From: Dryococelus australis
Lineage: Eukaryota > Arthropoda > Insecta > Phasmatodea > Phasmatidae
Assembly: GCA_029891345.1 (NCBI GenBank)
Contig: CM057000.1
Location: forward strand, 133,536,163-133,600,162
Reading direction: 5' to 3'
Length of the DNA stretch: 64,000 nucleotides
Part shown: positions 36,343-47,430 of the stretch, piece after piece
How positions within the stretch are numbered: position 1 is the stretch's first letter
How the letters are laid out: each line of letters starts with the position of its first letter
Notes under the pieces: model-generated
What the model was told of the DNA's origin: nothing
The model's database searches: none
The model's input: the letters and a program-made list of their open reading frames with translations, nothing else
Position numbers and translations under genes: made by a program

Positions 36343-37499
36343 GCATCTAATATGGTGGTAGTAGCATGTAATGTAATGTCTGTAATGCTGACTTTTATGC
36401 ATTTTTCTCAAATTTTGGTTTTCAAGGTCACAGGTCAAAGGTAAATTGCTATTGGGCATTTTCTTCCAAGATGGTCGATGGGTGATGTATACCAAGATTG
36501 TGGCTACCTACCAAGATGGTGGTCGCCTACCAATATGGTGGCATCCAGTAATGTATAAACAAATGACATACGAAAAACCAATATGGCAACCTCCAGTAAC
36601 ATATAAACAAAGATGGCAGTCGAGTGAAAGCGAGAGTTAATCTAAAGTAGCATGTGAACTAATGACGAACGAAAAAATTAAGATGGCGGAATGTGTATTG
36701 GTGAGGGGAGTGGGTGCGAGGGATTCAGTGGTCTTCTGGAGTAGAACAGTGGTGAGTTATTGGTTGTCCGGGGGGGTTGGGGAGGGGGACCTTCGGAAAT
36801 GTAAGTTTTTAAATTAAAAGTTTTATAAATTTTTAAGGGATTTTTTTAGGGGAGAAAGGGAAATTCCGAGGGAAAAAGGGAAAAATGGTGGCCGGTGTTA
36901 AAGACATTTAAATAAGAATTTTTTTAAAATAAAAGTTATAAAAATTAATTTTAAACCAATTTTTTTAATTTTTTAACGATTTTTTATATAAATTTTTAAT
37001 TAATACTTTTTTATTTTTTAGTCCATTTTATCAATCTATTGTGATTTTTTTAAATTTCGGCGATTTTTCACATTTTCAAGGTTAAAGGTCATAGGTAATG
37101 ATCCGTGTCTCATGGTCACCTGTGTCTGACCCTGGGTCACTGATCCCTGGTACATGGGTTGCTGATCCCTGTCAGCATTTCTTGAAAAAATGGGTCATTT
37201 CTGTGGATCCTTGTAATATTTTTTTAAAAATAATTTTAAAATAATTTTTAATAATTGTTAATAATACTTTTTTTATATATTTTTTAAAAATTTTCCTGGA
37301 GTTTTTGGAATTTAAAAATGTTTTTTAGTGTTTTTTTTAGGTCAAAGGTCCACGTGGTCAAGGTCAACGTCAAAGGTTACGTGGGTCGGGTGTGAAAGGT
37401 CAATGATATCCAAGATGGCGGTCGGGTGACGTTACAAGATGGCGTATCTCCCAGCACCGGCTCCGGTGCGATGGCCCAACTCCCCATTTTCCTACTACT
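36343..37499 (+). repeat. right terminal inverted repeat of the 6.9-kb element
   Basis: Inverse of 30614-31605. It carries AGGTCA direct repeats with 1-bp spacing (36432-36444, 37079-37091, 37339-37351). CCAAGATGGC-type motifs occur at about 36468, 36509, 36688, 37411 and 37435. Two CTGATCCCTG motifs also occur near 37140-37170. Confidence 0.85.
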
Positions 37500-37526
37500 C
37501 ATAGATTTCACAGCGTATCAAGGGTG

Positions 37527-37785
37527 CCGTAGTGATGTACTGGCTATGCTACGCACCTCCCACCTGGGCAATCGGCTTCGATTCCCGATGAGGTTGTTCC
37601 CGGATTCTCGCATGGGGACTCGTACCGGACGATGCCGTTGGCCAGAGGGTTTTCTTGGGGATCTCCCATTTCCCCCACCCTTGCATTCCATCGCTGCTTA
37701 ATACCTCGTCTCACCCTAATTGGTTCTCTAGACCTCAGTGTTAAGAACCGCCCAAATCTCTGCACTCAATTTCACACAGTTTCTG
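37527..37785 (+). repeat. SINE family A
   Basis: The head is diverged (GCCGTAGTGATGTACTGGC, B-box-like GCTTCGATTCCCG). The body is typical: CGTACCGGACGATGCCG, GGGGATCTCCCATTTCCC, AGAACCGCCCAAATCTC. It lies 27 bp outside the 6.9-kb element. Confidence 0.88.
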
Positions 37786-38139
37786 TGTGCTAGCCAGTAC
37801 CACCAACATGACATGTGTCATTGCGGGATTAAAAATGTTAGTCAGAAAGGTGATTTTACTGTATAATTGTTTGACACAAATGATAACATAAGTTTCCGCA
37901 TATTGCACGTACGAAAAAAATGGGGATTTTAACAAGCTGGCTGAAAGACGGCAAACTGTTTTCATATTGATACTGACTGTAAATACATGCTGATGTATTA
38001 CGAAATTATTAAATTTAATATCACAATATATTATTAATAAGAATTTTAACCAATATTGTATTTTATGGTTTCTGGAAATATGTGGAAAGTGTTTGCAAAT
38101 CCAATATTGTTCTTGTTGCACCAACGCTCGCTAGGAAAG

Positions 38140-38197
38140 ACGTTTTAAGCCTCACTGTTTCTTCACGCTTTTTAAAAACAGGCCTTTGAAAAATCAT

Positions 38198-38266
<69 letters not shown>

Positions 38267-38560
38267 TGCTTGTTTCCTAAATATGTCACGTATTACAATC
38301 GTTTTATACATGTGTTAGTCAAAGTACCTTGATTTACTTAAATTGAACTTTTACTGATATTCAATATATAAATTATAGTATTTCATTTATAATTAATATA
38401 ATTAAAACCGGGAGAAAAAAAGCTGTGTTGGTAATGCCTAGCAAGAAATAGTTATTATGCAAAATAATATTATATTGAGTGCACACGAGTTCGGTGCGTT
38501 GTCCCTTTGGTGTAATCTTCTATACTTGATCTGTGGTTTTACTGATGACATTACTGATTA
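38140..38560 (-). repeat. interspersed repeat family X, copy 3
   Basis: On the minus strand the blocks of copies 1 and 2 recur in order: CCAAAGGGACAACGCACC, GCATTACCAACACAGC, and CTGTTTCTTC (read inverted) near 38150. A TA microsatellite at 38202-38261 is expanded inside it. Confidence 0.5.
38202..38261. repeat. (TA)n microsatellite
   Basis: About 60 bases of pure TA dinucleotide repeat. It lies within repeat family X copy 3. Confidence 0.97.
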
Positions 38561-39835
38561 CTGCTGGGACAGAGAACATATGGTTCTATACAATTGGCAC
38601 AGCTATGGTTAGTCATTTATGGCACACTGATGGAATGTTGATGAAAATGAAACTGATGCTTGAGAGGTCAGCAGATAGCTTCTTCAAACCACACACACAA
38701 ACACGCACATATAAGTGTGTGTATGTGTGTGTATATATATATATATAACCTTTAGAAAGTTAACAATGAAAGGCTTTTGTTGCTTCACATCACTAAAATA
38801 TTAATATAGGCCCTACGCCGAATGCATTTCAAACAGATGAATAGCATCCAGGTGACAAACATACTGCGAAATTATTACATTAAAGGCAAGTTTTTGGGTT
38901 AATATGGCGATTCAGGTAGGAAGTTTTCTCTCATTGACAGTATTTTCTTGTTTATCTGCATATTTTTTAAACTGATTTGTTCGGGTAGTACATTTTAAGG
39001 CTATGGAATAACTGATGTAATTTATATTATAGGTTTGTTTATAATTCAAGTCTTAATATATTCTAAATTAGCTCACCTAAACATAAGAATACCCACACAT
39101 TGTAATGTTTAGCATGCTGGGCTTTCACTGCTAAGGGCATAAGTTCGCGCCCCCCTCCTCTCCTCCGGTAAGCTTAAGATTTTCATGTCATATTATGTGT
39201 TAAATAGTGAAGTAAACGAAACTTAAAAACAAAAAAAAAAGTTGAGAATGAAGTAAAAAATAATTATTTTTAGAAACAATATTTTTTCTATGGCGGAAGC
39301 ATGGCTAGGCATTGGTAGGCCATTTGTTGTCTGTGAAGTGATACATCGGTGGGACATTGCTGTTGTAAGCATATGGGGCATCCCTGGGCTTTTGATTCAC
39401 AATGCCTGGGTCAGTTATGGGCAGAGTACGGCTAGTTAGTGGTGCCACTTCAGGACCAGTAATAGTGCCGGGTACATGCCAGCTGTGGGCCAACTTTATG
39501 CCGGCTTGGCATCCGACTGTAAACCATCAGTGGGCCGTTATGTGTTTTGCTACGACGCTGGACAACGAGAAGTCGATCCGCTGTTTGCTGACCCGGGCGT
39601 CGGTTTTACCCGCTGTTGCGTGGCGAACAACAGCCCCCTTCCCTTCTTCTGTTCTTGGTGCTACCACGTGACCTGAGTGTCACATTGCCGACGTCATCTG
39701 GATCCTCATCAGAAACTCTTTAACTTGGTTGGAAGATGGCGTTGTTCGGCTTGTAGGAGGTTCCTCCATGTGTGAGGCGAGAGCGTCGGTTGCAGACCAA
39801 CGACTGTTTAACTTGGTTCAGCTGAGTTCAATTGA
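38561..39835. other. unassigned intergenic sequence
   Basis: A tRNA-like degenerate patch occurs near 39105-39170 (TTTAGCATGCTGGGC...TAAGTTCGCGCCCC). A GC-richer patch with overlapping frames lies at 39400-39700. Neither is assignable. Confidence 0.4.
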
Positions 39836-40062
39836 GAGATTTGGGCGGCTCTTAACAACGAGGTTTTGAGAACCGACGAGGGTGAAAGACGAGAAATGAA
39901 AGGGAGGAGGAAACGAGAGATCCCCGAGAAAACCCATTAACTAGCGGCATCATCCGGCACGATTCCCGCTTGCAAAAATCCGGGAGTGACCCGGCCGGGG
40001 ATTGAACCCGGATCGCCTTGGTGGGAGGCGAGCATTTGAACCGCTCAGCCACCACACCCCCC
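39836..40062 (-). repeat. SINE family A, minus strand
   Basis: Reverse copy from GAGATTTGGGCGGCTCTTA to CTCAGCCACCACACCCCCC. The inverted B box is ATTGAACCCGG and the body is GAGATCCCCGAGAAAACCC. Confidence 0.93.
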
Positions 40063-41311
40063 GTCAACTTGGTCATCAGCGGACACCCACTGGGGGTCTT
40101 ATGATGATGTGTTTCTACTAGTCACTGGAGGGATGGGGGAAAAAATCGTGTTATAATAATGTAGGATTTTCAATTAAGGCATTTTTTGTAGGTTTTTAAG
40201 ATGTGCCGCTGAAGTTAAGTATAAAATGATATTGCTGTTTAACTTTGTGCATAATTCTGTTAAGCGGTCCTTTTAGTTGCAATTTATAGGCATGTTGTTT
40301 TTGAGTTAGGAATACTTTTTAAACAAATTTTACATTTTGTTGTAACAGGGAATTTTCAGCATTTGTAATAATTTTGTAGCGTTTCGTATTATTTGGGCAT
40401 AAAAAATGAGAAATGAGTGCCCGTAATTATACATGCATATAAGAAACATGTCTTTTCCAGTGTGCAGAAAATACACTCATTTAAAAAAAAAAGATTGCCC
40501 TGAAGAGGCCATATCAGGGAGCACGCATGCACATACAGTAAGTGGGCAGAGGCACAGGACATCGTAGTATGTATACAGAAAACATCAAAATTTGGTACCA
40601 CACTAAGCGTGTATTGCAGGAGCCAACACTTGCAGGATGTACTTAGTGTGGCGTGATAGAGATAAGACGCGATACGGTCGGGTATGAAGGCATACAGACG
40701 TCCGATATTCTCCTGAGGAAGATCCTGGCACAGCTTGTGCAATTGGCCCTCCAAATCCGCCGTAATTTCCGCTGGCCAAAGTTACCGTCCACTCTGTTCC
40801 CAAACGTTCTTAACGAGCGAGAGGTCTGGGGACCACGCTGGCCAAGGCAGCGTGTTGACATCACGAAGGCTGGCCATAGATACCCATGTTGTGTGAGGCC
40901 CGGTATTATCCTGTTGGCAAATGGGGTTGACAAGCTTCACCAGGAATGGAAGCGCACATGCGTCGTCACGGTTCCTTCAGTCATCACTGGTGAGGTGCGG
41001 GAACCCTATGAAATAGCACTCCACACCATGGCACCTCATGACGGGGTGGTGTGCCGCTCCACAATGAATCATGGATCACGGCAGCGCTGGCCGTAACGTT
41101 TCCACACTCGAATCCGGCGGTCGTCTGTATTCAGGCAGAGCCGTGATTCCTTGCTTAACACCTGTCCGCAAGGTTCCATGCTGCCCATTCCCAGCAGGTC
41201 GACACACATGCTCGGCGATGCTCAGGTCGTAATGGTCGACGTCGTAAGCGATGCCGCGGCGACAGATCCCGCTCTGCTAGCTGCCTGGATATGGCACTGG
41301 TGTAAACACGC

Positions 41312-41410
41312 TGTAGTGAACACAGATGTCCCACTTTGAGACTGCAAACAAGCGGAAGGTTGATTACAAATCCCGCACATAAATAGGGGGCCATGAGGCG
41401 CCGCTGCCCC

Positions 41411-41463
<53 letters not shown>

Positions 41464-42010
41464 TCTCTCTTACATCAAGCCATCGCACTACCATTCGAAG
41501 CTGCTGCAGGACACCAATGGAGGTGTCGAGGGCCGTGATCCAGGTGGACGAGTCCAGAGAACACTTCACGACTTCCGCCTTCCGGACACAGGGCTAGAGG
41601 AGCTCTGCCCGTATCGCCATAACCGAACATTGGTAAGACGACCCATACACTTAGGTGCAGGTCTACATCGGGAGAATTCGGAACAAAGCTTAACTTTACT
41701 AGCGCGGAAATTGCATATAAGGCTAGGAACACTATTTAGAAGGTTTAGTGCTGTCAGTATTAAATATAGAGACGTAAGTTAGTGTTTTGTATTGTATTAA
41801 TCAGATGGTAAATCCATACGACAGATTATTGTATATTTTGGGATTAATAAAATGTGTAGTGTTATATAATTTTCTGTATCGCCTACATTAATTACGAGTC
41901 TGAGATCTGCTAACCCCACATAACTAGATCTTGACTCAGATATTGTTTGGTAATCAAGTAAGATTAGCATTGAACAGGAGTAAAAGGAGACTCGAGGTGC
42001 TAGCATTACA
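41312..42010 (+). mobile_element. solo LTR inserted in the Tc1 element
   Basis: A 699-bp LTR starting TGTAGTGAACACAG and ending GCTAGCATTACA, with a perfect 4-bp duplication ACGC at 41308-41311 and 42011-42014. A TATA box (CACATAAATAGGGGGCC) lies near 41378-41394 and a polyadenylation-like GGATTAATAAAATG near 41841. It contains an expanded (CT)n tract at 41406-41470. A diverged relative lies at 62162-62801. No internal retroelement sequence accompanies it, so LTR-LTR recombination removed the body. The 4-bp duplication suits Ty3/Gypsy or BEL, but the clade cannot be fixed from an LTR alone. Confidence 0.88.
41373..41394 (+). promoter_or_regulatory. LTR core promoter
   Basis: CGCACATAAATAGGGGGCC matches CGCATATATAGGGGGCC in the second LTR at about 62228-62245. 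Conservation between the copies of a TATA box followed by GGGGGCC supports a real LTR promoter. Confidence 0.6.
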
Positions 42011-42556
42011 ACGCGTATTCCCAGTTGTCATGAATTTCTCCGTATCGTTCGCAGAGACGCCCAGTGGGGTGCTTACAGCGTGTCGCATGATTAAATGATC
42101 CTCCCTGTTTGTGGTCCACCAGGATCGACCTACGCATTCTCGACGAGTGTGTGTACCCTACCGTTACCACTGCAACCAAAACCGACACACAATATAGGCA
42201 CGGCGGTTCAAGTGGCGAGCAATGCGCCGAAACGTCCAACCTGGCTCTCAGAGTCCAACGATGCGGTCTCTCTCAGACTCATCTAGCTGGCAAAGGCTTG
42301 CTGAATGCGCTGTCGAGGCATGCTGCGTGTTCAATGAACTTGGCTCACGCTGCTCACACTGCTAGCTAGACCTTATTCGGTGTTTTGCAGCTGTGAGTAA
42401 TAGAGAGACGTGTATGCCACATAGCGACGCATCCACGTCCGCAATCCACATTAAACGCAAATGGGACACATGTCGGGCTATGACGATACTGTGCTGCAAC
42501 CTTCGTTGTACTCGCGCTATTCATTCATGGTGACAATTTTTTTTTGCAAATGAGTG

Positions 42557-43985
42557 TATAGTAATGAAACAAAAGGAATTTTCCTTGAATTGTTTTCAGT
42601 CATCCCATTAGTAGTCCTGCTATTAACTAGTAATTATTGTGTATAACTTGGTCACTGTGGTTGGTATGATTGCTGAGTTGGGGCCTTGAGTTGTGCATGC
42701 CGCAATTGGTGAGGGTTTTCTCCAAGTATTCCCGGTGGATGCCTAGGAATATCCGGTCACTGCTGTTCAAACAAATGGAAAAATGTGAAGGCAGTAAAAC
42801 CTTATTTATAATTTTTTTTCCATAAAACAAAAATTTTGCTCAAATAACTTACTTATCAAAATTATAGAGTAACACAATTCAAGGCACAATGACTGAAGGA
42901 AAATTTTCTATTCAATAAAAACAACGCCCTTCGCTTCACAAACTTTTATTACCATATCAGCTAATGAATTTCTGTCATACGTACGATAGCCTTAAATATT
43001 TTCATACATGGCCTTGGCATCGTTGCCCTTGCTATATAATGGTTTATTTGAAACTGGGGCTTACTAATGGTCGATAATAAATCACAAAACACCGGAGACA
43101 TCTTTAGAAAATAAACGAGAAAAAAAAAAAAGCAATTGAACTTACCATAAAGCATTACTAAGATAGCTAATTGCTGATAAGTGAACTGTGAATAATTTGG
43201 TGGCGTAAATTATGAGCACGTTACATAACACAATACACTGTTGTAACATTCAAAATTCATTAAATTTGTTTGAAGTCGTGTAGTTGGACTGTAGTCCACA
43301 ATGCATTTAAATATTAAAGGTTTCAGTCATGCTTCAGTTACACGATAGCACTACCAAACAAAAAAAAAAAAAACACTTTATCCTGCTTTGCTCAAGCCAC
43401 ATATATACAAAAAAAAATTTAATGCCCTTAAAAATTTACGGGTGTATTAAGTTTTATAGAATTAATAAAAATGCAAAAACACTAACTTTTATTAATGCAG
43501 TATTACTTGCGCTCTTGCACCTCGATCTTCAGACGTTCGTCATATATATATGCACTGACCATTGCGTGAAAATGTAATTCCTCCATCAGCCAAAAATGCT
43601 AGCGCAACGATGTTCCTCCCTCTAGGCCTGAACTTGGACCGAGTGGTGAGAAGACACTGACTTCTGGATCGCCTCGACTAGGATATACAGCTGCATCGTT
43701 CTACCAGAAACGATACCATGATTATTGCTTTTTCTGCAGTGCAGTACTGCTTGTGCGCTACACCTGTCAGAGCAACGCGTCTGCCTTACAACCTCTGGCA
43801 ACTACATTCAAAGTCGCATTCTCGTTGAAGTGCACCTTAGGTGTAGCGTTTGACTGCAAGATAGTGCGGTTGTCCCAACGTTCCAAATATTGACGATTTC
43901 CTCCTTTGTAATCTATAGATGTTCGAACGCGCCCGTATTTTTAAAACTTGTACTTTAATAAACCAATAAGTTTTACACAAGATGC
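42557..43985. other. unassigned intergenic sequence
   Basis: AT-rich, with A-runs near 43125 and 43360. A GC-richer patch at 43590-43900 has no recognisable content. No gene is supported. Confidence 0.45.
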
Positions 43986-43991
43986 CACCAG

Positions 43992-44640
43992 AGTAGTAGG
44001 GTTATGATCGTTTCAGATACAAAAGGATGCCTCCTTTATTAATTTGACTAACACTTTGATATCAATTTAATAGGATTAAGGATTAATCCGATCTTAATCA
44101 CATCCAAATTTTTAATCCGATCTTAATCTGATCTTTTTTTATTTTTGGATTTTGTGTGAATTGGTAAGTGTATAGTTTGGTCCAAAAGTTTAGTAAGGCC
44201 CGTTATGTTTTATTTAAGGGAGGGGGAGGGGAAACAGCTCTGATAGATGTTGACGGTCGGAGGTTCGGTGCTATACTCAGGTGTTGGTGTGTTGTTGGAG
44301 GGGTGTATAAAGGGGAGCGATGTTGTCAGGAAGATGACTAACACTAAAATGAGGTGTGTTGTGTTGGGGACAGGGTATATATGTGTTGAGTTTTGTGCAG
44401 GAGTGGTATAAGTGTTTTTTTTTTTTTTTGTGTTTTGTCGACGGTGTTGGGAAATAGGCGACTCTGAAAAGTACAATTTATTTTTTGTATGTTAGTAATG
44501 ACAAACAGAATAACTTAAGCGTAAAAGATTAAATATATGACTGTTTCCGAATGCAATTAAAACAGTTATGTTAAACACGAGAGAAATTAATGAAAATACA
44601 CATTTCAAATGAACACAGCTATGCGAGTCTCCTGGTGTGG
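43992..44640 (+). repeat. left terminal inverted repeat of the Polinton
   Basis: Matches the reverse complement of 54095-54775 with many substitutions. It carries a cluster of TAATCC/GGATTA motifs at 44069-44125. The inner end lies near GAGTCTCCTGGTGTGG (44625-44640), where similarity stops. The 88-codon minus-strand frame here has a counterpart in the other repeat but shows no third-position bias. Confidence 0.9.
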
Positions 44641-44842
44641 ACATTTGTGCACATTTCTTTTGTGCACATTAAAGGATGTAAACGGTGTTTAATCGTAGCA
44701 AAATGCATTAAATTCTGGGTTAGAAACCTTATATTGGGAAAAGTTTGTATTAAAAATGTTTCAAATACATCATTCGTTCGGTTTATGTAGCTTTGATTCT
44801 ATTAACGAAATTTATAATTTGGCAACAAGGGAGGGCGTCTGG

Positions 44843-44860
44843 CCTATATATAGGGGCTGC
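44843..44860 (+). promoter_or_regulatory. TATA-box candidate inside the Polinton
   Basis: CTGGCCTATATATAGGGGCT is a strong core-promoter-like sequence about 200 bp inside the left terminal repeat, followed by a GC-richer leader to about 45250. It could drive rightward transcription toward the polymerase, but it lies 2.6 kb upstream. Pattern evidence only. Confidence 0.4.
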
Positions 44861-45369
44861 CACCCGCAGATCGTCATTTGCAATTCTATCTTCATGGAGC
44901 GAGGAGCTCCTCTCTAGTGTGTGGGTGTATTGTATCAACTGTCAACCCGTCTCGCCCAGACCTCCACTCACCGGAGCTGCTGCCATGTGGTCACGATAAG
45001 GGCGTGAATCGCTCGAACTCTGGAACCAGCTCGCAGCTAGCCTAGCTCTACCTGGTTCTTCCACGATGGGGTTGTGTGGTCAAAACACCTTTTGCTCCAT
45101 ATCTTCAACTCCACTGTCAGCTTGCCGCTCACTGGGTAATATGGCCGCTTACCGGAGCAGGGATCCCGGTGCTCACCTGGCGGAGTGGGGTACCACTCAG
45201 CCTGTCTGACCAGGGTTTAGGTCTCGTTCCAAGCATACCAGCTTTGCTACTAGACTTTATGTAAGTGAATAACTTTTAAACAAACTTTGGGTGTTTTATA
45301 TTAATTAGAAAATTTACACCACACTTATAATTAATTTTAGTGTAACATTTTCAGATAGTAGTAAAAATA

Positions 45370-45560
45370 GTAATAATTTGAATGAAATTTACTTAAAATT
45401 GTTAAATTTTTTTTCAATTTGAATGAAGTTTTCTTTGGATCATTTAATCTTTTTACAATTTAAATGAAATTTTCTTAGAATCGTTTAATATTTTTACAAT
45501 AGAATGAAATTTACTTAAAATTGTTACAAGTTTATACATTTTGAATGAAATTGTTAACTT
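45370..45560. repeat. degenerate tandem repeat of about 55-60 bp
   Basis: Four imperfect copies of a phrase like TTTGAATGAAATTTACTTAA then AATTGTTAAATTTTT, each shifted by about 55-60 bp. It is AT-rich and non-coding. Confidence 0.65.
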
Positions 45561-45624
45561 TCATAGCAATTTGCTTCACATTTACAATATTTGTTTACTT
45601 AGCTACTTTAAGTATTTTTACGTA

Positions 45625-46137
45625 TTTTAAGTAGTTTTAAGAGATATTTAAGGGTGGAATATTGTGTACAATAAATATGAATTATGAAACAGCTAAAAAA
45701 GGGAGAACTACGCCGCTTTAACCAGCATGAGGGGGAGGTGCAAAACCTCAGCTCCCAAGCTTGTTCTGAGTTAGTTGTTTGGAGAAGGATGTCTGTGTGA
45801 TGAATTAAATGGACATTTAGTACCTACTTCTAATGAATGAAATGTTTTGTTGCGTGATGGGGTGGTTTGGGTTTATAATTTAAAGTAGTTATCAAGAGAG
45901 AGTTATAAGGGTGGGTTATTGTGTGTTTGAAGTATGAATTATAGCACGAGGAAAAAATTAGAGGAAACTATGCCAGGAAATGCAGAGAGTGTCTGGAGAG
46001 CACCCATTTCTGTCATATTCTCTGCTCTGGTGAGTTGTTTGGAGAAGGATGTCTGTGTGACGGATAAATGGACATTGAGTACTTCTAACAAATGAAATGT
46101 TTTGATGTGTGATGGGGCGGTTTGGGTTTGTAATTTT
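45625..46137. repeat. tandem duplication of about 257 bp in the Polinton
   Basis: The unit at 45625-45879 and the unit at 45880-46137 share AAGGGTGG(A/G)(A/T)TATTGTG, then GTTTGGAGAAGGATGTCTGT, then GATGGGG(T/C)GGTTTGGGTTT in the same order. The middle of the unit has diverged more than its ends. Confidence 0.75.
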
Positions 46138-47430
46138 AAGTAATTTTGAAGAGATTCAACGTTGATATGAATGTGCTGCAAATGATTCTATGTAGGTCGT
46201 TCTATCTTTTTGAGTACTTTTTTAAAATTAAATTTGAGTAAATGAGTAAAATGTCTAAAATGTTTAGTTAAAGAGTGTTTATTTAGTTAGTATTATTAAT
46301 ATAGAGGCATACGCCCATGCTAAAAAAATTTTATATGAAAATTTTTATTAAAATTTTTTGATAGTGTAAAGTATTTTTACAGTGTAAATGCATTAATTTT
46401 CTTGATGGTACTTATTATTACCATTTTATGGTACTTATTTTATGGTGTAAAGTATTTGTAATGGTGTATACTATTACTTATATTTTTACAGCGTACAATA
46501 TTTTTTATGGTCTATTGTATTTTTGAAGGGGTACACTAGTTTTAACATTATTTTTAAAAAATCATATTTAACATGTAATTTTTTTCTCTTAAACAAATAG
46601 TTTTTGATAGACAATATAAGAAAACTATGCTTAAAATTCAATGCAATAGCATAAGTTTAAATTCCAATTTAGTGAACATAGTCTGCTTGCTCCAAACTTA
46701 AAAACTGCATGCTGGGAAAGGTAGACTAGGCAAGCTAGGTTAAGAAGTGCGGTATTTACTGGCGGTGATCTGCATGACGGCAATTTGCATCACTGACTTA
46801 AGTTGTCAGGTAGGTGGGGTGGAGGGGAATTGGCCAGTCTCCCTCCTAGCTATATCGTATAGGCGACTGCAGCACCTGCGCAGTTCAGCGAGCAGGGAAG
46901 GGGAGCGGGTTTGGATGGTGGCGCTCGTGGGCTGCGGAAATTATCTGAAACATTTTTCATTCTCTTGTCCGCTTCGTACACAGCTCCCTTCACCACACAC
47001 AATCCAAGCTCCCGCACCGTGCGTGCAGCCTAAACTCTTGTCCGCTGTCTATTGTGTTGTGTTACTCTGCATATCATCCTCTTCAGCTCTTGTAACCTGA
47101 CTTTCGCCTGCTCCTCCAAGCTCTCAGCCATCTGCTACCTGGTTTGTCCACAAGGGTTTAGAAAACCTTGACCCAGTATCTTTTGTAATCACATTATTGT
47201 AGTCGACTACCTTTACCAAACACACATTTTACCTCATAAAATTTTATTTAAAATAAAGAATGTTCTTTATATTAGTAAAACAAGATCAATTTAAACTATG
47301 TCATGGCGAGGGAATAAAGTGGGATACTTTTTCTCATATTTTCAGAATAACGAAGCACTTCATATTCATTTATTGTGGTGTTGTAACTATTATATTGCAG
47401 AAACAAAAGAAACTTTAGTTAGGATTCAAA
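46138..47430 (+). other. presumed leader region of the polymerase gene
   Basis: AT-rich until about 46680, then GC-richer to 47150 with an unrecognised 117-codon frame (46747-47100). A 3' splice-site-like TTGTAACTATTATATTGCAG ends at 47400, 30 bp before the polymerase ATG. This suggests a 5' UTR intron. The upstream donor is not identified. Confidence 0.4.

Larger units (their letters stand above)
30614..37499. mobile_element. 6.9-kb long-TIR element with AGTAGTAGG termini
   Basis: The left end begins AGTAGTAGGGAAATGGGG and the right end finishes CCCCATTTTCCTACTACT, its inverse. The flanks are TATAGA (30608-30613) and CATAGA (37500-37505), a 6-bp target duplication with one mismatch. The inverted repeats are long: about 30614-31605 on the left and 36343-37499 on the right, unequal in length because of indels. 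Between them are a two-exon transposase-like remnant (32124-33839), a truncated family M MITE and a G-rich array. AG...CT ends with 6-bp duplications are known hallmarks of Polintons, but I find no Polinton gene here. The class is therefore inferred from the termini, which match those of the Polinton at 43992-54775. Confidence 0.8.
40640..42321 (-). pseudogene. Tc1-family transposase, disrupted
   Basis: On the minus strand an ATG at 42321 opens a frame beginning MPRQRIQQAF. It is followed by HTH-like phrases (ERDRIVGLRES, near 42270) and a basic linker. After the inserted LTR the protein resumes with YTSAISRQLAERDLS and RRRPLRPEHRRACVST (about 41200-41300). Then come the catalytic-core phrases CQQDNTGPHTT (near 40890-40920), which carries the second aspartate, and PWPAWSPDLSPVKNVWE (near 40795-40850), which ends in the acidic residue at the third catalytic position. 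The order matches the usual cut-and-paste DDE transposase of about 340 residues. Frameshifts and stops are present besides the LTR, so it is inactive. The first catalytic aspartate region is poorly preserved. Confidence 0.88.
40474..42556 (-). mobile_element. Tc1-type transposon, interrupted
   Basis: Left end CACTCATTTAAAAAAAAAAG and right end TTTTTTTTGCAAATGAGTG are inverted repeats. TA lies on both outer sides (40472-40473, 42557-42558), the Tc1/mariner target duplication. The element was about 1.38 kb before a 699-bp LTR inserted at 41312. The cargo is a decayed transposase on the minus strand. Confidence 0.88.

Noticed and set aside
38063..38311. Minus-strand frame with Tyr-Ile repeat
   Set aside because: Translation of the (TA)n microsatellite.
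41393..41782. 129-codon plus-strand frame with Ser-Leu repeat
   Set aside because: It lies wholly within the solo LTR and its (CT)n tract.
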